Part shown: positions 1 to 12,941 of the stretch, piece after piece
How positions within the stretch are numbered: the first letter of the stretch is position 1
Layout of the letters: every line of letters starts with the position of its first letter
Source of the DNA: Erythrophleum ivorense
Taxonomy: Eukaryota; Streptophyta; Magnoliopsida; Fabales; Fabaceae
Direction: 5' to 3'
Assembly: GCA_026724425.1 (NCBI GenBank)
Contig: JAIUCV010000582.1
Location: 372,001 to 436,000, forward strand
Length of the DNA: 64,000 bases
Notes under the pieces: model-generated
The model's database searches: none
Told to the model about the DNA's origin: nothing
What the model saw: only the letters and a program-made list of their open reading frames with translations
Translations under genes and position numbers: made by a program

Positions 1-3000
1 AACTAATTTTTACTTACAAGGTCTTTAAATTGTTGACATAATCTGTCATATCAATGACCTATAAAATCAAATATTTTATATTGATTAGTGGGATATCAGC
101 TTCATCACAGTAATAAATGCAGGGGATGTAGTTAAGTCAGCGATTGCCTGTTAAGCTAATAATTTAATATGTGTTCATCTCATATGTTTTTGTTTGAGAG
201 ATAAAAATTTTAATTATAAAAATAAAAATTTTAATTGTAAAAAGAATTATATTTTATGTTATAAAATTTATAAATATTTTTGCTTATACCTAATTTATTA
301 TTGTTAAAGAAATTACAGTTAAATTTTTTGAAAAAATTACACTACATGACTATAAATTAAAAGTATTTATTGCTAAACTTTGAAATTATTTTAAAAATTT
401 AACAAACTAAAAATTTTTATTCTTATAATTTAAATAAAGTATATTTTTTATAATTAAAATTTTTATTCTTACAATTAAAATTTTTTATTTAAAAAAACTT
501 GAAATAGACACATCTCTACCTTAACTGTAGAACAGAAATAAGATTTATATATACACATTAAAGAAATTTACTCTGACTGTTTGCTGCCAATAACCGTTCA
601 TGTTGTGCTTCTTTTTGAAGCTTGTCATATTTTAAACTTGCGGCTTTTAGCTGTCTTGGTATGAGAGTAAAAAATATATATATATATATATATATCAAAT
701 TAGTGTAGAAAATAATAATAGGTGATTTTAATGCAAGCCTAAAAAATATAGTTGATAGATAATGAATAGTTAATTATGATAGTCATAAAATTCTGCTGTA
801 TATTTCACTCCCACTATGTGCAATTATCATTACTCACATTACAATTTCATTCAACTCCTTACATTCACATATACATTTCCTCAGAATTTTAACATTTTTT
901 TATAACGATTTGTTTTATATTTTTACTTACAAAGTGAATTGATATTAATGTAATTGTATACCAACTTTATGCGAGACTTGTAATATTGGGAGGAAAGAAA
1001 GAATTAGGAATATTCCTCCACTACCATTTTACTAGTGGGGATATATATGCACACAACAGGGCACTCCACATTGGATGGGAAAATAATGGTGGTAAAAGTA
1101 TGCAGACCTTCTAATAAGTAATCATTTGAATGCTGCGTAGAAACAATGAGATAAACTTAATTAGAGTTATGTGGTATCCACCTCTTGTAAGCACTATAAT
1201 TATATATGTATCTGCCATTATATTCCACTTTTTGGCTCATGCTAATTATTGCTTTCCTCTCTAGTGAAGACTGATTATGAAGCATAAATATATGGAGTTA
1301 GGTGTAAATGGTCAAGAGGCGTGCATGTGACGAAAAGTAATGGTACATACCCATTTAAATATATATATATATATATATAAACAAGTTGATAGCTGCCAAG
1401 GTCATTAACTCCAGTCATTAAAATTAAGGTGAATTTAATATTGAAAAAAAAATTGATCTCCACTCTACTTCCATAACATATTAATTTCAAGACTCTTTAA
1501 ATTTGTTTTTAGTTTTGATGTTTATGAAGGCACTGTTGGTGCATAAAACAAAACTGGGTATTTTGGAGCTATAATTTAAAGAGTTAATTCTCAAGAATGA
1601 GTTCCAGGTTGTGATGGTTGAGGATCGTGAATACGGGATGTTTCATTGAAGGTTTGATTTAATTAATATTTAAAATTAAAGGTCTCTACTCTAATATTTG
1701 TGAAATAAAGAGCCCGTTTAAAAATATTATACTTTTAATTAATGATATTTTTTATAGAAAAATTATAATATTTTTGAAATAAGGTACCGTCATGACTATA
1801 TTATTTCCAATACCTACTGTCATGACTATAAGCTCTTGCCTTGTTCAAGATTTTATTTTAATTCTTATTTCCTAAGACCTTGCTTTGGTGGGATCTTATT
1901 TCCCATTAATCTGAATACAAAAAGCAACACAGTGCAACCATTTCTTCGAAATCCTCTTTCAAGGCTTCCTTCCTTCACCCAAATCTTTGTTCCTCATAAT
2001 TGTGTAGCAAGCTTGGGCTCGCAAGCTTCTTGACTCGACACATGAAAGTAGTTGAAACCAATTACACTTAATCTTTACTTTTTCAGCCTACAAACAAATA
2101 ACAATACTAATGTGAATCCAAAGATAATAAGAACAACTTCTTATTTAGCTACTTTGTGCCTAAGTTCTACATTGTCCATGGACGTGTCCAAGTACTCAGA
2201 GGACCGTATTGCAGCCTTCAAGATTTCTCCCACAATTGCACTTGTGGCAGAGATGCAGAGATGGGCAGCTAAGGAGAAGTTTATTGTAGGTAAAAATGAC
2301 AGTGATGATGGAGATACAAAGTCCATATGATGACAATATTAATTCTCTACCTTCGTAAATAGTAATAAGAGTTTTCGACAGAAAGAAATGTTGTGGGTTG
2401 AGTGAGCTTCCAGTTCTATTTTCAGGCAGTTATAAAATATGTTAATAATCAGCAGGGACCATTCAAATTTTTGTTAATTGTGTTAGGTTTTCTCCAAATG
2501 TTGGCAAATTTATCACAGTGAGCTCGGATAGCAAGGGTATTATATATGATGGGAAGACTGAAAACAGGCTTGTTTAGTTTTATATCACCTGACATTAAAC
2601 AGGTGACCACCTGATTGTGTTTTAATCCAACTGTTTCAGGTTGACTGTAGTTTTATATTTCTTATCTTTTAGCCTGAATTGAAAGCAACATTGAGCTTGT
2701 CAAGTATTTTTAGGAGCCCAAATATGCCTAATTATTATCATTATTTAGTGACGTATGAACAATTACTATGAAGGTGTAATTATAAGATGGATTCCAGGCG
2801 TTGGATACTGTGATGAATCCGAGAATAAACAAACTGGAAATTATTAATTTGTGGGATCAAGTATTCAAGTAAGTCTAATATATAATGTGTCTATTTTTTG
2901 CGGAAATCGGTATTGTCAATTTTTTTAAGAAATTGAGAGAATCTAAATCTATCTAATTCACTTGCTATCATACTTGAACCAAATTAGTCATCATGAAACT

Positions 3001-3325
3001 GTTGGAAAGCTTTGACACTTATCTTGCTCAACAAAAGTCTCTCAATAGCAATGTTACTAAAAATGACTCAAGTGAAAGATCAGAATAAATCAACCATCGT
3101 TATTTGGCAATGACAGTGTACAAACAACAGTTAGATGAGCCTTTGGACATGTTCTTTTCTTTTCTTTTCTTTTGTTGTCCGAACTCCGAAGCTATCCTTA
3201 CTTAGTTGAGTCTTCTAAATTGATTCTCTACGTTTCTATTTGCTGCTTGTTGCAGTGAATATGAACTCTTTTTTTTCAAAACCTGAATTAGAGATCGTCT
3301 GAAGCAAATCATTGCCTAAAGATAT
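1..3325. other. AT-rich intergenic DNA, no convincing gene
   Basis: This stretch is strongly AT-rich and has short TA runs near 677-694 and 1361-1379. A short plus-strand reading frame around 2177-2330 has protein-like composition (it begins MDVSKYSEDRIAAF), but it has no recognisable domain, no upstream continuation and no neighbouring exon I could join. It may be a scrap of an old gene or transposon. I see no RNA gene here. Confidence 0.5.
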
Positions 3326-4064
3326 TGTTGGAGAATATGTATGTGTGTGTGTCAAAAGAGGAAGAGAAAAAGAGGAGTCCCACATTGCTCAAACTAATGA
3401 AGGCCCAAGGGTATAAATATTAACATGTGATTATGGAAGAGCAAAATGGGCCTAGGAAGAGAATGGGCTCGCGCGCACAAAAGGCTGAACCAACACAATT
3501 GAGTTCAGTTGAAATTCGTCGATTTCCCCCCCTGCGCGCAAAATATACGCGGTATTGGACACTTTTTACCGTTGCCAGAAATAATTTTTGAAAATAAATT
3601 AATCCTTGTGTCGGAAACCACCCAACGTTCAGAAATATTCCCGTTAATATAATTAAATGTGGTCCAACGCCTCGTTACATTTGAGCCTATAAATACCACA
3701 TTGCTCTTTGGGTTCGATGCACTACAGCTTCGGACAACCTTCGAGCTGCTCTCCCTAAATTTTCGCTGTTCTGCTTCCCTGCGACACCGCAGAAGAACCC
3801 GCTCAATCCTGGGGAGTGCCGTCCTGTGGCGGAATATCTCTCAAGGACAGTGTCCTTGCCACACGGCTCGGGTTTATTTGAATTTAACCAATTTCTTATT
3901 TGGCAGCTAACAGATATACCACGGAGAAAAAATGACTTCATGCAGGAGAAGTTAAATTTTTTTTATAATGGATATTTTAAGACACTTGTATTCTTAGAAA
4001 AATTTCTTTGAAGCTCGTTTCATCTATTGGAGATTGGCAGCTCTATTGTTTCTTGTCCTCAACA
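3326..4064 (+). repeat. Probable solo LTR of a retrotransposon
   Basis: The segment starts TGTTGGAGAA and ends CTCAACA, giving the TG...CA ends of plant LTRs. ATAT lies directly outside both ends (3322-3325 and 4065-4068), compatible with a short or eroded target duplication. Inside are the word CCCACATTG near 3380, which I recall from copia-type LTRs, and a TATA-like CCTATAAATACC near 3687. No PBS, polypurine tract or pol sequence flanks it, so it would be a solo LTR left by recombination. The boundaries rest on end motifs only. Confidence 0.45.
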
Positions 4065-4800
4065 ATATTAAACTTTCAACAGCAATCAATTTCAATGAGC
4101 TGTTTTGAGTCATGTTGAAGGCGGCTTGCTTCAGAACATCTTGAGTCTTGACTAATGGCCACACATTCTTAACACTTGGAAGTGGCACCACTTATTCAAG
4201 GATTAAAACCCTTTATAAGTTGCTTCCTAGTTCCTGCAAACTGGTAGTGCAGAAACTATATATACCCTTTTCTGCTGATGGTTCTGGCAATTTAAGTGTG
4301 GATAATATAAAATTCAAACCAAGGGTGAGGTAAGAGGCTGTGGTGAAGGTTTCAGAAGTAGACTATTTCTCTCTTTCTTTAATCAGCTTTTGTTGCTCCT
4401 GAGAGGTACTCAGAAATTGATCAGAATTGGTCTGCAGCTTCTCTCCTTTTATGGAGAAAATATGGTGTTGCAAGTGTTTGGTGCTTTAATGGACAAGCTT
4501 AGTAGTTGTGGGGCTCTAGTTGCTGAACATAAACCTAACTTGTGATATTTTTCTTTGGAAAAGAAAATTAACCTGGTTGCCACTTTCATAGTTAAATTTT
4601 AAGATGTTTAATGTCAGCATGAGGTTAGAGTGCTGAAGCAAGACCATGTAGATTCTGTACAAATTATAATACATTTCTTTCTATATTTTCATTTTAGAAA
4701 GGTATTTCTTCTTTTTTTCATAAAAACTTGTAGAGCTTTACCCTGCATATAAAATTTATCAGTCATACTAAATAGCTGAATTGATGCAATCAAGTGTTTT
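4065..4800. other. Intergenic, possible gene scrap
   Basis: A plus-strand frame at about 4190-4332 (including LYKLLPSSCKLVVQKLYIPF) looks coding-like but is short, ends in a stop, and is followed by stops in all frames. I do not recognise the family. It may belong to the decayed transposon that follows or be an unrelated remnant. Confidence 0.3.
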
Positions 4801-4818
4801 TCTGTTGCCCAGAACCCA

Positions 4819-6720
4819 ATGTCAAGGAAACTAGATAAGAAATCTCTATTTTGCTTTTGTCATTTTGTGGGAAATATAATAGTGAACGAAGACAAATCTG
4901 TTTCCTACAAGGGTGGTTCTGTTGATGGTATTGTGATAAATGAAGACACCACATATGATGCATTTGTTGGCATGATGTGTGAACAGTTATCCACAACTCC
5001 CAGCTGAAAGTCATTTCAGTACTTGGTTAAATTTGATAAATCATGCTTCTTGCCCTTAAAAGTGGCTCGAATAAATTGGCAGTTCAATCATGGCTCTGGA
5101 TGGGGTTATAAGCTGAAACCAAGGAAGTTGCACCACTTGTAGTTGTCAGCACAAGGTGTGAGGATATGCAGTTGTTATTCAAATTATCTATGTAGCTTTG
5201 AGTTTTTCTGAGGTGAATGTGTTTTTTTCTTTTTAATTTTTCCTTCTTTGTTGAATATCAGGTCATCTAACACACAGAACCATTCAGTTGCAAATGAGCA
5301 TGGTGAAATTGGTTGTGCTGACAGAGATCTAGTTGGGTGTTCTAACGCACAATTATTCAAGTGCTAATCAATATGCTATGGGGACCATACCGATGTTGAG
5401 TGTGCTGACAGAGATCTAGTTGGGTGCTCTGGAGAATGACTCTGGAGGTGATGAATATGCTAATAAGGATCCAATCCCTCAGTGCCTCTAATGAAAAGTC
5501 ACCATTTATGCATGCTGAGTATGAAAAGGAATTAACTGCAGATCAGATATTTAATAGTGCTGAAGATTCTCGTCTAGCATTGTATAAGTATTCCACAGAT
5601 TCTCAAGAAATCCTTCAAATCGGTTAAAAATGAAGTGCTTGGCTGATAAGTGCCCTTGGGAATTGACCACTTTTAACATTGGAGACAACGGTTTAATTAG
5701 AGTACATACATTCATTGAGGAACATGACCATGAGAGTTTTGATGATTATTATTCCCAGCCTCTCTATAAATCAAATTGGGTTACAGAACTGGTCAAAGAC
5801 AAGGATAAAGGATGTCCAGACCGCTTATCTACAAAGAGTTGTAGTGAACATCTTGGAGACCTTTCCTTTACCGTGGGGAGTCGCCAGACATTTAGATTAA
5901 GGGAACGGTTGAAGGTGGCTATCAATGGGAGGAAGGAACACACATACAGATTAATTCCTTGGATGTGCCAGCATCTGATGAGTATGATGCCTGAGACAGT
6001 TGCATTCAAGCGGATTTCAGAGTGGATGTAGGCCACTACTCTTCATTGATTAGTATGTTTTGCAGGAAGATTGCATAGGCACCTTACTGTCTATCACTGC
6101 ATTGGATGCAAATGGTGAGATGTTCCTGTGGCTTATGGGTGGAAACTTCACCCGGTGATGTTGATTGGACATGGTTTGTGGAAAAACTCATTGTGGGTGA
6201 GAGGGGAGGTTGTGATAATCTCCAATGGAAACCAAGGTTTTCTAGACAAAATGAGTTATCTGGACTTGCAATGCACTCCGACTGTTATGGGCAGCTACTG
6301 CAAAGCTTCAACTCTTACCTTAATTGCATTTGGGAGCCAGACCCAATTCAGAGAAATCTATAATGGACCTTTTGAAAACCATAGCCTTTGCACGGTTAGA
6401 TACAGATCATAACAATGCTTTAATGACTGCAGCTTTTGGGTAAAGATATTTATGAGTGGTTTAAGCCAGTAGCCCTGAGCACTGGGCCAACTCACAGTTC
6501 AAAGGGAAAAGATGGGATAAGCAGAACTCTGATGAGACTGATTCTTTCTATTATGGCTGTCCAACAAATGCCAAAATCCAATTCTGGAATCCATGAAAGC
6601 ACAACTTTGCAAAATGGCTGATCTTATCTGATACATAATAGACAAAGAGATCTTCAGGACTGGGCAGGTCCTGTTGGGAACAGAAATGAAATGCAAATCC
6701 AACAGAACCAAGAATACTCA
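4819..6720 (+). pseudogene. Decayed Mutator-like (MuDR/MULE) transposase
   Basis: Fragments in successive, frame-shifted reading frames follow the order of a plant MULE transposase. At 4819-5007 lies a segment resembling the N-terminal MuDR domain (GSVDGIVINEDTTYDAFVGM). At 5630-5800 is a segment resembling the conserved region before the transposase core, with KCLADKCPWELTTF and then HTFIEEHDHE. At 5930-6030 comes TYRLIPWMCQHLMSMMPETV, then WTWFVEKL at about 6160-6190. Next is a heavily damaged stretch where the catalytic region should be (VIISNGNQGFLDKM near 6210). Stops and shifts interrupt every segment, so no active protein can be made. I could not identify terminal inverted repeats. The family call rests on remembered motif order, not an alignment. 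Confidence 0.7.
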
Positions 6721-6749
6721 AGTTTCTGATTTTGTATTTGGCTTTGAAG

Positions 6750-9280
6750 TTCAGATATCAATAAAAGGTGGATTTGAGAGGAATGGTTTGCTCATGCTTA
6801 GAGTGACAGATGAATGGAAGAGTAAAGCAACATTGCACGAGTGAGATGTCTCGTAGTTGTGAAGTTCGCATTGCAATAAGCTGGAAAATCAAAGCCAGGG
6901 AATTTGAGTGTTGAGAGTATACATAACAGAACTGATGCATGAACTGTTGATAGTTGTGTTGTAACATGCCTATTATGTTTTTTATGACTTCCAGCGTTTT
7001 TTTAGATATGGTTACATTACAAAAACTCTCTTGCCTGTTTGCAATATTGTAGTCAGTTTTCTTAGTATTTGTGGTCACATTATATAAACATTTTATGCCA
7101 ATTGAAAAGACTAACTCTTACAAACAAAATTATTACACTTTCTATTTTAATTTGCTTGAATTTAATCTTAGTTCCTAGTCCTGCCTGTGAAATTGCAGGC
7201 AATTAACCGCCATTTGTTGTTGCCAATCTATTGAACAATTATTTCCCATGGATTCTCCTTGTCTTGCTTAGAGGATGGTGCTCCTGCTTGTCTCTGCTAT
7301 TCCTTCTCCCTCCCCCCCCCCCCCCCTTTTTTTTTACATATTAAATTTGTATTTTTTACATAAAGTTGTATTACAAAAGCTAACTTTCATCCCACATTAT
7401 TTTATAATAAATTAGTAAAAAAAATTCAAAAATAAGTATGAAACTATCAATATAAAATTATTATTTCACTTTGACATATTAGTGCGTGTTTGAAAATTCG
7501 GTGGCTGCCTTCAAAACCACGTATTTTATTGTTGCTTTTACACAAATGTGATTTGCCACCGGGTTTTCAAACACACCATTAGACGGTTAGACAAACAAGA
7601 TAATATGACCTTGCATTGACCCTTTTTAAAAAAAAAATCTTATACTACACAAAAAAAAATTGTTTTGCTCTAAGTAACTGGTTTTAGAATAAAAAAAATA
7701 AAAATAATCAATTCAAAATTTTTTACAGCATCTTTCCTAGTTTTAAAAAAAAAGGTGAAAATACTTTAACTTAAAAAATATTTGGGTAACTATCTTTATT
7801 TATTTTTCTTTAAAGCTACTCAAATTACAATATTTTCTAAAAAATTATACTTTTCTCCTGTAAAATTAAAAGATATGTTACAATACTTTTTTTTAATAAA
7901 AGATAAGTTATAATTAAACTTGTTTTGACCAAAATATTTGTATATTTCTTATTTATATATTATAATATATATTTAATTAGTATAAAATAATCACTTTTTA
8001 AAATTTAAAATTAAAATTACTTAAATTTATAATGTTTAATACAAAAAAATAACATTAAAATAAAATTTAAAAATACTATTAATAAGATAATTAGTATTAT
8101 AATTTAAAAAAATTTATTTATTTTTATTGAAAAAATTTGTGAAAATTTTGTATAATTTGAACCAAAAAAAAAGAGTAATTCAGCCAAAACGTTTCTTTTA
8201 GATAAGTACCTAAAACACAGTGCAAGCGCTTGGGCGTCAAATATAACTGATATTCCTATCACTTCGCTAGCTGCCATCATAATAAGGACATAATTAATTA
8301 GCATATGTTGTTTTTCTTTTGGGCCAGATTAATTAGCATACGTTTAAATATTAAATAGCTGAGTTGTAATGTGGTCCTGGGTGTTACATCACAGCAGGAT
8401 CACGCACGTGACTTAAGCGTGCGTATCCACCTATCGTGCAGAATACAACATATTCACACTAATGCACATTGTCAACCCCACTGTTCCCACTCTCACATTG
8501 TCATCATTGTTTCTGCTCAAAATACAGTAGCTTGTGTCACCTTGTCTGCGACGAGAGTACCTAAGTTTAAAAATTAAAATAAACTTTTTAAGAAAGAATA
8601 ACAGAGAAAAAAAAAAAGGAAACCTATTTCACGTAAGGGCCACTCAAATCTAGGGCGAAGGTCATGTTTGATATCTCTCTCGTAAAAAAATATACATTAT
8701 ATCTTAATAATTATTATTTACTAATATTTATTTTTTATTATTTTTTAAAGTAAAAACATGAATAATATTTTACTTTTACAAAATCACTTTTTTTTCTTTA
8801 ACTTTTCAAATGGCCCATCATATGCTCTGTTTATCTATCGAGTGCAGACAAATTAGATTAACTATAACAAATGTTAATTAACACTTCGTCGGTTCTCTCC
8901 ATAATCACTCATTATACCTCCACTTGAACAGGCATGTGTTTAGACTTCTGATACACAGCTTTCTTCCTTTTGGCCTGAAGAGCTGGGATAATACTGAGGC
9001 AGCAAAGAAGCCAGAAGCCACAGAATGAAGCCATTCATGACCATGTCATGACTCATGAGACAGAACAGACAGAGACAACTTTTCTTAAAAAAAAACAATA
9101 AAGCCAAACATCCATCCCTAACACAATACAGTAAGCGCACTGAATAATTCACAAGCATCCATCTTAACACAGGCTTGCTCCCTCACTAAATTTACAGTCA
9201 AGTAACTACTAAGCTTGGTAAAGGGAACTTGGAACTTGCAGGTCAATTGACCTTTCTTTTGCCCTTTAGCTCACTACAAA
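6750..9280. other. AT-rich intergenic DNA
   Basis: No coding region is visible. The stretch holds a 15-base C run near 7312-7326, many A/T tracts, one short MITE (listed separately), and the 3' flank of the downstream minus-strand HIPP gene at its right end. Confidence 0.5.
7482..7578. mobile_element. Tourist-like MITE, 97 bp, TTA target duplication
   Basis: The element has about 24-base imperfect terminal inverted repeats: the left end reads GTGCGTGTTTGAAAATTCGG and the right end, reverse-complemented, reads TGGTGTGTTTGAAAACCCGG; both continue TGGC. TTA flanks both sides (7479-7481 and 7579-7581), the size and sequence of PIF/Harbinger (Tourist) duplications. Only about 50 bases separate the repeats, so it is non-autonomous. 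A related, longer copy lies at 25817-26057. Confidence 0.6.
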
Positions 9281-9287
9281 TCTATCA

Positions 9288-11110
9288 TTACATAATTGAG
9301 CAGCTGCTGCTAGGGTTGTCATCACTGAACATATGAGCTGCAGAGTGATCATTCCCTGAGTAATAACAATTAGGTAGGGCATAGGAGTAATTGGGAGGGA
9401 TGTAGTTGTTGTTATAGTTGTAGTAGTAATAGCCTGTGTTAGGAGAAACTATAGGGGACCTTTGATACATCATCTGGGGTTGGTGCTGCAAGGCATGCCT
9501 AGCCTGCATATTCATGTTCATCAATGAAGATGCTTGGTTGTTGAACCCATTCATATTCATCAATGATGATGGGTATTGATGACCAGAAGCAGCAAAAGCT
9601 CCATTGGGAAGTCCTGAAGAAGAGGATCCTGCAAATCCATTCAAATTGCTACCCAAAACAGCAGCACTCCCAGCATTAGTATTGTTATTGCTGTGAAATC
9701 CAGCTAAACTCATCATAGTGCCAATGTCATTAGCCCTCTTATCGTCTCCAAGATTGAATTTTTCTCCTCCACTCAAGTGGGTATTGTTCATTTTCAGAGC
9801 TGCTATTGTTTTCTGGTCAAGCCCTCCAGTTGAAGGGGTGCCCTTATTTCCCATATTCTGATTTGGCCCTCCTCTCTTGCCATTATTTGAATTGCCAACA
9901 TTGTTGTTCATCTTGCCATTGTTGGACGCAGCAGAAATGGCTCCGGCTCCTTTCTTTGCATTAGTTGCATCAGCTGCTGCTTGCTGCCTAAGCAGATTCA
10001 GCTGACTGGCTTTCTCCCGGATAAACCCTAACTCGTCCTCTTCATCATCTTCCTCATCATCGTCGTAGTAGTCATCATCATCCTCAGAACTGAAAGCAGG
10101 AAATTTCTTCTGGTTTTTCAAGGCTGCCTCAAGCCCATTGACGAGTCCTTGCTTTTGCCCTTTGTTGTCATCCTTGACACAATTATTGTTCTTCTGCTGC
10201 TTCTGGTTTTGATTTGTCTTCTGAGACCAGAGCTCGGCGTGTTTACCAGCTTTCACCAGTTTCTTGATCAAGGTCGCGGAATCCACACCTCCTGAAACTG
10301 TTACTTTCTGCTGTTCTGCATCTATTTGAACTTGATAAACACCTGTTAATAAGATAATGGGCCAATAGACCAAGAGGCAGACCTCAAAGATCAGTTATAA
10401 GTAGCACATTATGATGTATCCAAGTCCTATAAACACTCGGGATTTTCTCTTCCATGGGTTAAATTATTCATGCTTGATCAAACGTTACGAGACAAGAAGT
10501 TTCAGCATCATGTGAGTTTCTTCATATTAACCATAACCTACAGACTACAGCAAAATCAAAATAAAATGTTATCTGCACAAGCTAATAGTCTAAATCCTAC
10601 ATACAGAAGTTTCACATTGAAGATTGACAAACAGAACATTTGAGATTTATCTAGCATATTGGTACCAAGTAACAAAAAGAACAACCCAATTTATTCTTCT
10701 GTACAATTGCTCCTAAAGCAAACAAGGCAGTTAAGACAGTGAGGACAAGAATGAATACAGTGAGTGAATAGTAAGGACAAGAGAAAATAAGGAAAACTAT
10801 AAAAGATAAAAAAGAAAGTGATGACCTTCAATTCTCTGAAGGAGTTTCTTCACTTTCTGTTTACACCCATCACAGTGAATGTTCACTTTAAGAACACAAG
10901 TCTGTAGATGAAAATGAGAAGAAGATGAAGAAACAAGAGCAACAAACAACTAAAAAACCACAGAAAGATTCCTCAGGAGAAGACCCATACCCAACATGAT
11001 ATATATTGCTGTGCTGATAGAAAACGAAATAGAAAGAGAAAAGAAGGGAGCTTTAAAAGACAGAGAAAGACCTGGATTTTGAGGAGCTTAAAGTCTTCTC
11101 CTTTAGTCAT
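9288..11110 (-). CDS. Heavy metal-associated isoprenylated plant protein (HIPP), long Asn/Met-rich type
   Basis: Three exons give 389 residues: 11110-11072, 10901-10826 and 10342-9288. All splice sites are GT-AG and the frame is continuous. Residues ~13-75 form an HMA domain with the metal-binding CxxC (CDGC, residues 23-26). The last four residues, CSIM, are a CaaX box that directs farnesylation. Between them lies a long low-complexity tail: a Lys/Asn/Gln stretch, an acidic run (about residues 125-142, nearly all Asp/Glu), a Gly/Asn-rich segment, Met-Asn repeats and a Tyr/Asn-rich part. Family members bind transition metals and act at membranes or in the nucleus through the lipid anchor; the specific metal cannot be read from sequence. 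The start is the first ATG in the frame leading into the HMA domain. A CT-repeat lies upstream at 11155-11171, probably in the 5' UTR. Introns are 170 and 483 bp. Confidence 0.92.
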
Positions 11111-11154
11111 TTCTTCAGTGCTGTTTGAAACGAAACAGAATCCTTCTTCCCTCT

Positions 11155-11171
11155 TCTCTCTCTCTCTCTCT
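11155..11171 (-). repeat. CT/GA microsatellite upstream of the HIPP start
   Basis: About eight CT units lie 45-61 bases upstream of the HIPP start codon at 11110, on the transcribed side. GA/CT tracts are common in plant 5' UTRs and core promoters. The position fits the 5' UTR, but no transcript evidence is available. Confidence 0.5.
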
Positions 11172-11449
11172 TTGCTACCAAAAAATAAGGCTAAGACAGT
11201 GGGGGGTTAAAGGGGTTGTTCCATGTGATTTTCTACTTTCTATTACTCAACAGATCCTACTTTCTGCTTCCTTTCTTTGCCAGTTACTCTTTTCAACTAG
11301 TTCTTAAAAACGAAACAACAAAAGCAAAGCACATGGGGTTCGAGCATAATTTAAAATTGAAAAAAAATAATGTAGAAACCAATATAAAATTAGTAACAGC
11401 CAGAACGCAAGCTAAATGCCAAGACAAACAGTAGAAATTCGCAGCCGGA

Positions 11450-12258
11450 AAAGGGATTTGGGGGAAGATGGAGAGAGAGAAGGAAGAGAAAGGAGGGAAG
11501 AAAGAAGGGAGAATTCATAAAAAATATTAAAATTTAAAATTTTTTAAAAAATATTAAAGACAAAAATTATCACTGATTTTTTTAAAGTTATAATTTTATA
11601 TTATCAATTTTACAAGTATGTTTTAATTCAAGAATAGTAATTTTAAAATATTTAATATTAAATTATAAATGTAAAAAATATGAATGTTAAATCTAGTTTT
11701 TTATTTTTAAAAAAATTTTAATTTTTAAAATTTTTTAATATTATTTTTATAAAATTAGATTTCAAAAACAAAAGTTTCTCCAAGAAGAAAGTCAGAAGAA
11801 GGAGGAGAATTCAAAGAGAGAGAGAGAGAGAGAGAGGGGAATGTCTGAATTCTGAAATGATGTGATTTAACGTTAAATACTGAGAGAAGGGACAACAATA
11901 AAAGAAGAACAGCGACTTGACCCGCCCAATTCTTACTCTGCTCTTTGTCACATCTCAAGTCCCAAGCAAGCCCTCATTTCTCGTGATTAATTAATAAACA
12001 CCAACAATTAATTAGGTTTTTCGAACAATATTTGCCGTTCATTCACTTCTTCATTTTATTTCCTTAAAATATTTCTTATCTTTGTTCTTTGTCGGGGAAA
12101 TAAACTTTCGAAAAAAAAAATTATTTTACGTAATTTGTTTGGTTGATAAAATGAATCATTTTTTTTTATTTTATCTGATAGGAATTATTCCATGATTTAG
12201 TTAAATAAAAAATTCATTGCAAATTTTAAAAGAAATTTATCTTTTTAATAAAATTTAA
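11450..12258. other. Intergenic DNA upstream of HIPP, with GA repeat
   Basis: This AT-rich flank contains purine-rich tracts at 11470-11515 and a GA run at about 11815-11836. It presumably includes the HIPP promoter region. I see no gene. Confidence 0.4.
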
Positions 12259-12941
12259 TATTTTTAAAACCAAACCGATCATTGAATAGGTGAAAATATT
12301 GATTCACAGTTTATTGGTCGAATCGTAGTCGAACTAGTAATAATTAAATATATATTTTTAAATTTTATATGTTAAAATTTTAATATAAAAAATAAATATT
12401 AATAAATTTAAAATATTTAATTATTAACTCAGTATTTTTTAAATAAAAAATAAAAACTATTTATAATTAAAAGTTAAAAGTATTTAATATTAAATTTTTG
12501 AACTTCTTAAATTGTATTAAGCTTTCATTTATCATTAAACAATGATAATTTTAGTCAAATATTTTTATATTTAAGAGAAATGTTACCATAAGACAAGACA
12601 TAATAAGGAGGAAAGACAAAAAAAAATCAATTATGTGCTTTTTATTTATTTTATATATTTTTTAAAAAATTTTATATTTCAATCTCCTATTTCTTCTAAT
12701 ATTTTTTATTTTTTAATTTATCAAATTTATTCAAGATAAACTATCTTATTATATAAGAAAAATTCAAAAAAAAAAATTGGGTTGACCAGTTCAAACCGAT
12801 TTTTTGGAGGTTCAATTTAACCGATTCAGTCGATTTTTGACCGGTTCTTTAATGGACTGGTTTTCTAAGCCAATTGGATCGTCGAACCAGGGACCGGTTC
12901 TCAGTCCAACCGGGCAATCCGATCTGATTTTTTAATCCACG
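12259..12941. mobile_element. Degraded copy of an ACCGGTT-rich MITE
   Basis: This segment is colinear with the better-preserved element at 51864-52580. It has the same order: an ATTCACAGTTTATTGGTCG-type left subterminal block, a shared AT-rich core beginning TAATAATTAAATATATATTT, and a right block rich in ACCGGTT-like words (TGACCGGTTCTTTAATGG, ACCGGTTCTCAGTCC). Its ends are diverged and I found no target duplication, so it is an older insertion. Boundaries are approximate. Confidence 0.6.
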
